64,000 nt of DNA from NCBI GenBank assembly GCA_003999685.1, contig CP021223.1:1116001-1180000 (forward strand), written 5' to 3'. The notes beneath the pieces were generated by a model. It saw nothing but the letters and a program-made list of their open reading frames with translations, was not told where the DNA came from and did not search any database. Within the stretch, counting starts at the first letter, position 1. Each line of letters begins with the position of its first letter. The translations under genes were made by a program, and so were the position numbers. The DNA comes from Taiwanofungus camphoratus (taxonomy: Eukaryota; Basidiomycota; Agaricomycetes; Polyporales; Taiwanofungaceae). Positions 55,384-64,000 of this stretch are shown in pieces.

Positions 55384-57088
55384 TCAACAAACCGACATCA
55401 TAGCGAGGACTTGTTTGATGCTTTCGACAAGCGATTCGATTTCGGATCTCGTACCGTCACCTTGTGACGCAAAGGCGGCTTCGAAAGCCTCCTTTAGCCT
55501 ACCATCCCGTATTACAACTAGCCACTCCGAGTCCCTGTCTTCGCCTGCGACTTGCTGCTGGAGCACCCAATATGCGGTTGCGAGTTCCAGCTTCAGCCTT
55601 AGAACCTGCGCGTCCGCAAGAGGGCCCGAAGTACTCGAAGATTTGATCAGCACGAGAACTTCTGCAGAGGTTGTCGTGGGATATTTCCGTGCGATTGATG
55701 CCGAATTGACTTCTGCACTAGAGGCTTTGATCACGGCGCCATCGTCGATAGAGGTCTCTGTTGGTCTCCGGCGTGCAGCCACAGGTCGAGGTTGCGCTCT
55801 CACTTGATGTCTCGGCCTAATCCCGTCATTCACAGACCCATTGATGAAACCTCCCAAGTAGTTTTTACATAAAGCCAATTTGAACTGCATGATCGCCTGT
55901 GATGGGGGTAACATTACGAATAAAGCTGCGATATCATCGGACGATAGAGATGCGATACGACTGCTGATTGCGCTCGAGAACATGGGAAAGTCCAGAAGTA
56001 CAGTCCACGAAAGATTGATGAGCTAAGGGGACATATTCATGTCTGTTCAGATATGACAATGAAAAGCCAAAGTGACACACTAGCGCGAAAAGCCGGGCAC
56101 CCGTTGTTCTGTGCCTGAGGTCTTGCTGTCGCAAAGAGTAGAATATGATATCGAGTGGGGTTTCCACGTCCCAACGCGCGCCTGTGCTGGTTCGAGGAGG
56201 CGGTATCTGTGACAACAGCAAAGGGGAATGTCGAGCTGCGACAGCTGTATCTCAAGTGAGAACACTAGGTTGTTCCATCACTTACGTTGACCACTCTCTT
56301 CTGACATTTTCTCATCTTTCTCCAAAAGACGTACGATCCAATCGAGAACGGGCCAAGCGCGCCGTCCCACAGGACCAGGTGTTTCTCCGTTCATGTCCAG
56401 GGAATCCGGTCTATCGTCTTCCTCAGCAACTGTTCTCCGACGGCCTTTTTTCCCTTTTGCTTTTGGGGTAGTGACAAAATCGTGTTTCCGCTGGACGAAA
56501 CCTTCCTTTAGAATGCTCCAGCAATCCTTCGCATTTTTTATACGGATAGCTTGCTTAGCAATATACGAATCCTCATCATCGCCTGCATCATGTACGTGAT
56601 TAGTACCGGATCCCTTTGTTCCTGAGCATGAGTAGCTAGGTAAAGCACGGAAAAGGGACTTCGGTGTATTTGTATGAGCGAAGGCAGTGAGGAGGTTTAG
56701 TGCTGCCTCGGTAGCCGTCGGTAATGGAGCCAAAGAAGATCTCTGCTCTCTCATGAGTAGCTCGCTTGGAGAGCCAGTTCCGAGACGGGTAGTCTCTGTC
56801 TCCTTCTCATCAGCCGCAGTGGAAGGCGGATAGAGGGCGATGTACAACAACTGTCGAATATGCGGTCTAGGGGTACGACAAGGTCCGAGGTGAGATCTCG
56901 GGCGCGCAGGACATGGCAGCTGAGGTCACTCACGCAAAGGGTCTGTATTTGGGCGAGCGCAGCTGATCAAGGACAGCAATACCGGACTCGTACTGCCCTT
57001 CTTCAAAGCAGGTGTCGACCAGACCACGCTGGTGGATGGTCATGTCCCGCTCAGCTGCGCCACTGCCATTGCTGACCTGCGAAGACAT
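55384..57088 (-). CDS. Conserved-looking helical protein, function unknown
   Basis: The start MSSQVSNGSGAAERDMTIHQ (57088) continues RGLVDTCFEEGQYESGIAVL to a GTGAGT donor near 56935. Further exons lie at about 56850-56290 (HIRQLLYIALYPPSTAADEK, ALNLLTAFAHTNTPKSLF, DCWSILKEGFVQ, AWPVLDWIVRLLEKDEKM), about 56245-56085 (LLSQIPPPRTSTGARWDVET, PLDIIFYSLRQQDLRHRT) and about 56026-55384 (LINLSWTVLLDFPMFSSAIS, LKLELATAYWVLQQQVAGED). The protein is mostly alpha-helical with a basic Lys-rich patch (KAKGKKGRRRT), perhaps a nuclear signal. The repeated helices suggest a scaffold. I do not recognise the family. The last exon stop at 55384 may not be the true end, since open segments continue downstream. 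Confidence 0.65.
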
Positions 57089-57418
57089 GGTATGGGGGGT
57101 TGCCAAGGGGAAAGCACAATGTGCTGCTACTGCAATCAAGTGCAAAAGGTGGTAGGCCCGTTCGTATCTCCGCAGAGCTCTTTTGAGTTAGGAATGGTAC
57201 ACCGCTGAGTTTGGCAAGGGGGTTCGACACGTCGTGTCACGATGTAAACGCGATAGGTCACGTTGGGCCTCGTATTGGTATAATGCAAATAAGAAAGTAC
57301 GTATAATCTGCCTAACTAGGAGCAACTTAGCAGTAAGGACTGAAGGATTGAAGACAGCGAAACATGACAACTGGGAAAGCAACGACAACGTAAGGTACAA
57401 TGCACGATGATATGCACA

Positions 57419-58223
57419 TTAGGATGCCGTGTCGAGATTCAACTTCGTGTAGTCTTTGGCAGGGATGGATGTCGGCATAGATGCCTTGGGACGCTTCAAC
57501 CCATCTTTCCCCTTCACATCGTGATGCCTTTTCCCATCCTTTTCCTTGCCTTTCTGATCCCGTGAGTTAAAATTCCAACCGAAAATTCGGTGAGTAAGTT
57601 CTTCCTGTGTATGGGTGCCGTCGCACCAGCGACACGAGCAATCTGGCCTGCCATCTGATTTCAACGGACTGCCTTCCATGAGCCACTTCACGTGAAGAAC
57701 GAATTCCGCAGGTGAACGGAACACCTTGACGTGCCGAGATCCTGATGCAGTTTTCTAGGAGATGACGCAGGGTCCTGGAGTAGGCAACTTACCGTATAGA
57801 TATGCATCGCGTCTTGGATCATGACGCTCTCCCGATTTGTGTATGTAGAGCTTGTAATGCTCCGGGAAATTGGACAGTATGGCCCGCTCTCCAGTCCCTG
57901 CCGATTATCGTAAGCTCAATGAATTCAAAGGACAATTACCATCAACAAGACCTACATCGTTCACCCTTCGCCAGTACCTTCTTTCTGATCACCTCTCTAA
58001 CAAGACCTTCCCCTAATTTCAACTTCCATGAAGTAACTGTTTTCTCGTCTGCCTCTTCAAAGTAATCGACCAAGCCATTCTCATCGGGGTCACGGCTTGT
58101 CTCTAAGGGTCTGCTAGAAGGGTCGCCATCCGTAGCCACCGTCGACAAAATGATACCAACGAAGTTGCTTGGGTGTTGAAATGCTTCGTAGAAAGGGGTT
58201 TTGACGATGTTCACACTTGACAT
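57419..58223 (-). CDS. clr2: Clr2-type transcriptional silencing protein
   Basis: It starts MSSVNIVKTPFYEAFQHPSN. The second exon, in the frame TVQFPEHYKLYIHKSGERHD followed by PRRDAYLYG, joins across an intron near 57790-57750 to HVKVFRSPAEFVLHVKWLME. Then follow CSCRWCDGTHTQEE and a basic Lys-rich tail, with the stop at 57419. PEHYKLYIHKSG, RDAYLYG, FRSPAEF and the CxCxxC pattern recall the N-terminal domain of fission yeast Clr2 (PF16761), a subunit of the SHREC silencing complex. This protein is about 240 residues, far shorter than Clr2, so it may be only that domain or the model may be incomplete. The first intron (about 57960-57905) could not be placed exactly. A nuclear silencing role is inferred. 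Confidence 0.72.
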
Positions 58224-58455
58224 GATTTGTGTCTAGGAGAATTAAAATAGCGAATGCAATTCAAGATCTTAAGCTTTGACGGTCGACTTGGAGGGAACAA
58301 TGTAACCCATGCGATAGCGTAAGCAGAACTTTGATTCCGAACAATTGCAAGGCGAGATTCGGCCTCAGATTCCCCAGCGATATCTCGTGACCTACTCCTG
58401 CTTTCTAGTTGATTCGGGACCATTCGACATAAAGATTCGACAGACCACCAGAATA

Positions 58456-59170
58456 CTGTACTGGCACGACCATAGGTTCAGTCACGCGTCACAGGGCCCC
58501 TTGAACTGGGCAGTTAGTTCAAATGTCACGCGTCCCAAGGGGGTCTGAACTGGGGTCCGAACCATTGGTCACACAGGCGAAAAACACTGTTTCCTGGCTG
58601 TTCAGCCTTCAGTTGAGACTCAAAACAGCTTGTAAACTCTAGTGGTGTCCTATAGAAGTAACAAATAAGACAATTGCAATGAAAACCACTGTAATTTTTT
58701 GTCTTTTTGCAGGTGGCTTGAATGTCTTTTGGAGCCTATTTGCAAACAGTTTTGCAAAGGCTTCCAGCTCCTTAATGACATTACACAGATATATTGAGAA
58801 AGCTGCTCACTCATCTTGATCTATGGTTGCATTTCAGGTACCAAAGTCATGCTCAGTGGCAGAGAGTAAGTCTGTACTGTTCAAGTGTGGCTTGTAAATT
58901 ACTATATACATAAGTTGGGTCTCATGGGTTTATGCTGTTTTTCTCCACATTTTGCTAAGTGACCTGCACTAAGTAGGTTGCTAGCTCAATATTCAATTGC
59001 AAAAGCAAGTGTCACACCAGCTTAGGATGGTCCTAAGGTCCTTAGTTCAGTCACAAATGTGTCACACCCACACTTGAACTGAACTAAGGGCTCTGTCCTG
59101 CGTCACACGGGCCCTTGGTTCAAGGGTGTCACACATCACACCGGCTGAACCTATGGTCGTGCCAGTACAG
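58456..59170. mobile_element. MITE, 715 bases, with TA target-site duplication
   Basis: The element has terminal inverted repeats starting CTGTACTGGCACGACCATAG and continuing GTTCAG at both ends, flanked by TA at 58454-58455 and 59171-59172. The two TIRs agree base for base over about 26 bases. The subterminal 150 bases on each side carry many GTCAC/GTGAC words (CACGCGTCACAGGGCCCCTT on the left; GTGTCACACCCACAC and GCGTCACACGGGCCC on the right). The core is AT-rich with no reading frame. The TA duplication and size fit a Tc1/mariner-like or related MITE. The near-identical TIRs suggest a fairly recent insertion. Confidence 0.85.
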
Positions 59171-59231
59171 TACGCCGTTCTGTTGTAATACGCCTCTGGT
59201 GTCGACAGGAGCTGGCAAACGGCCACGATCG

Positions 59232-59492
59232 CTACGTTGCTGCAGATTCAAACGTCAGGAAGTTGACTCTGTATATGTGGTGCGAAGTGCTTGTGCAGCC
59301 AGGATTCAGGAAGATATTGGGAAGAACATGCAGATTCTGGGGCTGAGCGCTGCCAGATAGCACCGTGCGAGCGCGTTTGCCTTTCCACAAGCCGCCGGCC
59401 TCAGGGGCATCAGATAGTGTTGTTGGCAAAACGCGACGGCGATCGCTAGCCTGGCGACACACCTCCTTATGGCGATACCTGGCGAAACTCAT
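59232..59492 (-). CDS. Possible small gene or N-terminal exon, cut by the MITE
   Basis: The frame starts MSFARYRHKEVCRQASDRRR and continues through LPTTLSDAPEAGGLWKGKRA. It has an acceptor-like TCTGCAG near its end, and the following sequence stays open up to the MITE boundary (RSDRGRLPAPVDTRGVLQQN). I do not recognise it. It might be an exon whose downstream part was separated by the MITE insertion, or a chance frame. The basic composition would suit a ribosomal or mitochondrial protein, but that is a guess. Confidence 0.3.
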   Translation of the reverse strand: MSFARYRHKEVCRQASDRRRVLPTTLSDAPEAGGLWKGKRARTVLSGSAQPQNLHVLPNIFLNPGCTSTSHHIYRVNFLTFESAAT

Positions 59493-62091
59493 AGTGCCGG
59501 AGCTGCTTTGAGGTATTCGGCACCCCCATCCTCATGATTCTTGCATTCACTACACTCAAGTTTCTTCACTCTTTTCATGTACTTATATTTTCATAATCTT
59601 GCTCTCATTTCGAACTTGAACAACAGTAAAAGGTCCCTTTTTCTCGGTACACCTTGGAATCATGCACGCCAGCGGAGTATGCTATTGACGACAAAGTCCG
59701 ATCATCTCCGTCTACCTGTCCTGCTCTGAGTTTCAGCTGCCTGTGAAATGTGCGCTCACATGATCTGCAGCAGCCCCGACTTGGCGGGGGTGCCGAATAC
59801 GTGGTTAGTAGGCCCGGAGCACATACCGCAACGGAGAGGCGCCGAGAGGTGGATTTATTATCATCATTATACTTATAGCCACCAGCGGTACCATTTCATT
59901 ACAACAAGCAGTTTCATAGTTTCGCCAGTTTCGCCATCATCGCCAGCAGTCGCCAGGCAGCACCGACGACAGTATTGCCTCGCCGGCGATTGGTGAGGTC
60001 TCTTTTGCCCACCGCACTAGCATCAGAACCATCGATTGTAAACTGATATGCTATTGTATCCAGAGTCAGGCAGTAAAGTCAAGACATATAATCATGCCTT
60101 CCAAATATCTAGTTGTATATGTGGTCCTAGAGATTTACCCTGTATGAAGTAGCAATTTATAAATCGCAGTTCATGTTCATAGCATCTTCTGCTTGAACGC
60201 GAACATCGGGACGTTACATAATCTGGATGCTTACATAAGCGAAGAATGGCAGAATACTCATCTATATCAATTATTGTAGCTTGATTTCAAGACCAAGTGC
60301 TGGATCAGCTGCGACAACTGTAGTCGATGCTGGCTATCAAGAACTGGTCCGTCTCTGCCTCTCGGAACAGTCTCACCAGAGCGCGTATCGTCATGGCTAG
60401 TCTGTCTACCTCATCTGATCCGCAGTCACTTGCTGGTACCGGACCAATGGAAAAATCAATCAAAGAGAAAGTGCGCGGTGACTAATCTGTCATAACATGA
60501 ACTGTAGAGAGCATTGTTTTACTACCCGTAGTTGATTTCTCTTTTGCAACCTTTGGAGTTGACCATATCCAACGACTCGTGGCAACACCGGCATCACGCG
60601 GCCATGAGAGCTCAAGGCGGTGGAAGTGGGGAAACACGTATGGCCTATCCTCTTGATGATATGTTCCCATCGACTCGGCATTAGCATGCCGATGTTGTCT
60701 CATCACTCCTATCGTTGCTTAGATTTCTCCATCCGAGTCGTGTCAGAGGAGTTTCGAGGCAAGGTAGCCATCTTTGTTTATCTTTTTTGAACACACCTAA
60801 TTTAGTCCTATTGTTTTAGAGTACAATGCAGCGGCATCGCATGATATACTCCGCATTGTCGGATGAGTTGTCTCAGGGTTTGCATGCATTATCGTTGAAG
60901 ACAATAACTCCAGATGAAATCAAGAAGTCGGAGGCTCCTTGACCGAAGGAACTCGTGGTGTCGATTTTTATTTGTTACATCGATCATTCCCAACTAAAAA
61001 TATACTACGTGATTGTCCTGTCGCATTAGGTACGCACCGTATGCTTACAGGTACAGTTTCACATTAGCTGAGGAAGCGGTCTAGAGATATACGACTTTCG
61101 CAGCAGACCGACTAGATCAACAATAAGCGACGCGTCTGCGCTCTCCGGACAGATGCTAGTGAGGCGAAGAAGTAACATACGACGCCCATAGCATGTAGAG
61201 CCCTTGATCCTAGCCCTACACACTGATGGACTTGCATCATTTTGCTACTGTGGATAACTCATACTGATCGACAGGGCAGCTAACGTTCATCACCGTTTCG
61301 CCGCTCATTCATGCATTTTCTGGTATTGGGCTGCATATGCAATGATGACTTATACCAAGATGAGTTTTGATCCCCTCAGACTTCAGAAAGTGGAGCTGAT
61401 GTACTGTCGGCGCTTGGTTGGAGTCACAAGCCATTGAACATTTACGATAGATATACCGTGGTCCCAATTGCTGATCGTGCTGCACCTTTGTCTTTCAATC
61501 AGGTAAGTACAGGTATATGAGCAGCGCGGTGATCGCCTACACGATTGCTATACCTGCTATGGGAAAGGGCAACGCGCCCGGTTGATCAGATGCGTGATTT
61601 CGCAGTCGCGCACGTCGCATCAGGTGACCACTGCACAGCCTGGCACGAATCTCGAGATCTTAGATGACGTTAAGCGCCGCTGCACTGCGAACTATCTTCT
61701 CATCCCCCACCGCTATCCGTAGGTTGACAGCTGTCCGGAGCGTTGGATTCTAGCCTCACGCCCCCTCGTGTTTTCCACGGAGTCAGGTCGAAACCCTTTC
61801 CTCACGGTCATGACATATCCCCTTGTGTCGTTTCGCTCACGACTGTCATCAAAGTTGCTGTCGACGGCCTCACGCATCCTAGAGACCGTGTCGGCGCTGT
61901 GGCTACGAGATTTGAACTGACTCGGGTGGAATAGTGATGTGCGTATTAACGGATCGTCATCCCCTGATATCGATATGCAGCGGCCTGTTGTTGGTCGTTT
62001 GGTACATTGCTTTCCTTCACCTTGCCGTGCGGAGTATAATAGGCATCGCAAACATCCCACAAGTTCTTGACTTTCGATCCTATTCTTCAGA
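59493..62091. other. Gene-poor stretch, about 2.6 kb
   Basis: No coding frame of interest. A local run of Ser/Arg-like repeats (CGCCAGTTTCGCCATCATCG, near 59930) and a GC-rich patch at 59760-59850 are the only local features. The last few hundred bases form the promoter of the C2H2 gene and include no clear TATA box. Confidence 0.4.
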
Positions 62092-63100
62092 ATGCCGCCT
62101 CGTCACCCACATTCGTCTGATACATCTCGACGAGGCGAGCAGCGCCCGACCCTTCCTCCGATTCGACAGTTGTTCGGACGTGAGTACCTGATAGCTGCCA
62201 AACTGTCCTAACAGTCAATTAACATTCTTCTAGAGGAGCTGTCACAGGCTGTTCCCCCTCAGCAGTCACGCCAACCTTCCAATTCTCCAGAGCTTCCCTT
62301 CCATCGTCTTGCTTTGACAGACGATGATCGCCGATATATGTCACGTTCTCCTGCTCCTGGTTCACAATCCGGCAATTCTGCGATCGCGCGTCCATTACCC
62401 TCTTCCTTGCATAGTGCCCCAAGACAGCCGGTCACGTTGAGCCATCCTAGCAATGTGGTGGATCCTCGGTATAACACACGTGCTTATGAATCTTCTCAGC
62501 CTCCTCAGTACCCTGCACAATCACATGGCCGTAATTCTCCGTATGCACCCCGTATTCCAGACGGGGCTATTGTTGCTAGTGGAAGCTACCCTTATCCCTC
62601 GTACTCCTCGCCGATGCCGCCTGGTCCTTCGGCTGCGTTCAGGTCCGGCACTGAGATGGCATCTACTGAGAGGTCGTCGTCTTCTAGATATGAATGTAGC
62701 TACTGTGGCAAAGGTTTCACTCGACCCAGTAGTTTGAAGGTGAGACATTTCTACATCTTCTACGCCCGCGCGCTCATATTTGCAGATACATCTCAACACT
62801 CACACAGGAGAGAAACGTAGGCATTTGGCGTGTTTTCTAGTTTCCCACATTACTCAGCAGATATTATTTGCGTTCTCAGCGTTCACATGTCCATATGAAG
62901 GCTGTGGCCGCAGCTTCAGCGTCCAAAGTAACATGCGCAGGCATGCTCGTGTCCATGAACGCACAGGCGTTACGCAGCCCGAGCTGGACGAAGAAGACCC
63001 AGAGGAGGGTGAACTCTATCTCTCGGCATCTTCAGATGGTTCCAAAGCTGGAGAGAGCAGTACATCCCGCGCTGAGCCCGGTAAGAGTACACGCAAGTGA
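62092..63100 (+). CDS. C2H2 zinc-finger transcription factor (two fingers)
   Basis: Four exons (62092-62179, 62234-62739, 62786-62816, 62880-63100) close to 281 residues. The N-terminus MPPRHPHSSDTSRRGEQRP leads to LPPIRQLFG, a short motif often seen at the start of fungal C2H2 regulators. A disordered Ser/Pro/Tyr-rich region follows. Two fingers are spread over three exons: YECSYCGKGFTRPSSLKIHL with NTHTGEK, and PFTCPYEGCGRSFSVQSNMR with RHARVH, so both are complete after splicing. An acidic tail (LDEEDPEEGELYLSASSD) could be an activation region. The finger pair resembles the other C2H2 gene at 47.8 kb only in general type. Targets are unknown. Confidence 0.9.
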
Positions 63101-63797
63101 ACTTTATGACTTCTATGAAATGATGAAAGCAACCTCTGCTTTTCCCTCGTCCTTGTTAATTATTTGTTATCTATTTATATCCCTGTATTTATTGATTCCA
63201 CTCACCTGTATAGCACAATGCTCGCTACACGTGCCCATTTCATCCAGCAAACCCATGATCCCATCCCTGCATAGTATATATATTCTCGCATACTTAACGT
63301 TTACACGATCTCTATTTATTTCTTGCATCTATTTATACGCTTGGCGTTGTGTTTATCCAATGTAGTCTTCACAGTTTTGTATCACAGGTATCCTGCAACT
63401 TTAAACCAAATTGCCCGTAGAACTATATATATATTCACTCCGACCTCTCATGTCTGCGTTCTGGTCTTGTTCTGCAGCGTGTAATGACGACGAAGCCAGG
63501 TCGAGTATAATTTACATATCTCTTCATTGTCCAATTTACATACGAATCGAAGTCACCTGTTTGTAATAATATCCACAATAATATTCACGAGATCTGCTGC
63601 AGTACATCTAAGAACTTCGGAGTCAGTGATCTAGAACAGCTGATATGATCCTCTTGCGGTCCGGACAATGATCGACATGCACAGGAACACTGACTCACAC
63701 ATCCCATCAATTCGACCGAAGTAGCTAGACCATGGGAGTACTATAATGACAACTTAAATGAAGGCAACGATGTATGAGATGTAAATCATCAGCACAG
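63101..63797. other. Convergent 3' intergenic region
   Basis: AT-rich sequence with TATATATA runs (63270-63290 and 63425-63435) lies between two convergent genes. No gene was seen. Confidence 0.5.
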
Positions 63798-64000
63798 CTA
63801 TGCATCGCTATCCGTATCCTCGGGTTTGGGACCCCCAAACGCTAACCAGTTGAGTTTCCTGACTCTCCTACGTTCTTCCTGAGCCTTCAATTGGTTCCTA
63901 GTTAACTTCTTTTTCTTCTTCACTAAGGGTACCCCTGATGCACCCTTGTCTTCGGACCCACTTGCAGCTGGTGTACCGTTTGTCGAGGGGATGGGCGATT
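63798..64000 (-). CDS. C-terminus of an unidentified basic protein (5' part beyond window)
   Basis: The minus strand is open from the right edge to a TAG at 63800-63798, about 66 residues. It is Ser/Thr/Gly-rich at first (STNGTPAASGSEDKGASG), then strongly basic and helical (VKKKKKLTRNQLKAQEERRR, VRKLNWLAFGGPKPEDTDSD). The Lys cluster looks like a nuclear localisation signal, and the ending NWLAFGGPKPEDTDSDA appears designed rather than random. I do not recognise the protein. Absence of stops and protein-like composition support a real 3' exon. Confidence 0.65.
   Translation of the reverse strand, partial: SPIPSTNGTPAASGSEDKGASGVPLVKKKKKLTRNQLKAQEERRRVRKLNWLAFGGPKPEDTDSDA

Noticed and set aside
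58345-58548. Plus-strand frame containing ILYWHDHRFSHAS, similar to a minus-strand frame at 59200
   Set aside because: The shared residues come from translating the inverted MITE ends, not from related genes.
1-64000. Secondary-metabolite or defence gene cluster
   Set aside because: No polyketide synthase, NRPS, terpene synthase, cytochrome P450, transporter cluster or NLR-type gene is visible; the genes are mainly housekeeping with unrelated roles.

Overview
This window is nuclear DNA of a filamentous basidiomycete, most likely an agaricomycete (inference). The genes carry many short GT-AG introns of about 50-70 bases, lie close together on both strands, and often start head to head. The proteins are most like those of mushroom-forming fungi, although no database search was possible. 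The exon joins given were made by eye from splice sites, reading frame and family conservation. Where total lengths are given, they close in frame.

Layout. 0-8 kb: the 3' end of a CHD1 chromatin remodeler (+), a membrane-anchored protein of unknown role (-), splicing factor SLU7 (-), an intron-containing tRNA-Leu (-) and a cell-integrity type MAP kinase kinase (+). 8-22 kb: a long Ser/Pro/Gln-rich protein (-), RNase H2 subunit B (-) head to head with a taspase-like threonine aspartase (+), TFIIH subunit Tfb4 (-), a SNAPC3/SNAP50 family protein (-) and a PrpD-type 2-methylcitrate dehydratase (+). 22-37 kb: two gene-poor stretches around a Zn(II)2Cys6 transcription factor (+), then a Pho85-type (PCL) cyclin (+). 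37.9-40.8 kb: a region bounded by long inverted repeats, without a transposase, that contains a 72-base palindrome. 41-48.5 kb: a secreted aspartic protease (+), a basidiomycete protein of unknown role (+), the N-acetyltransferase NAA50 (+) and a C2H2 zinc-finger protein (-). 50-64 kb: DNA ligase I (+), a CREG-like secreted protein (+), an unrecognised helical protein (-), a Clr2-type silencing protein (-), a 715-base MITE with a TA target duplication, a second C2H2 factor (+), and the 3' end of a further gene entering from the right edge (-).

Most genes are single-copy housekeeping genes: splicing (SLU7), transcription (Tfb4, SNAPC3), chromatin (CHD1, Clr2), replication and repair (DNA ligase I, RNase H2B), signalling (MKK, PCL cyclin), propionate metabolism (PrpD) and N-terminal acetylation (NAA50). 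They do not form a biosynthetic cluster. DNA ligase I and RNase H2B both carry PCNA-binding peptides but lie far apart. The most unusual features are the two inverted-repeat elements, the intron-bearing tRNA-Leu between divergent promoters, two candidate GC-AG introns, and two frame-preserving introns that could be retained. I saw no new multi-gene defence or biosynthetic system.
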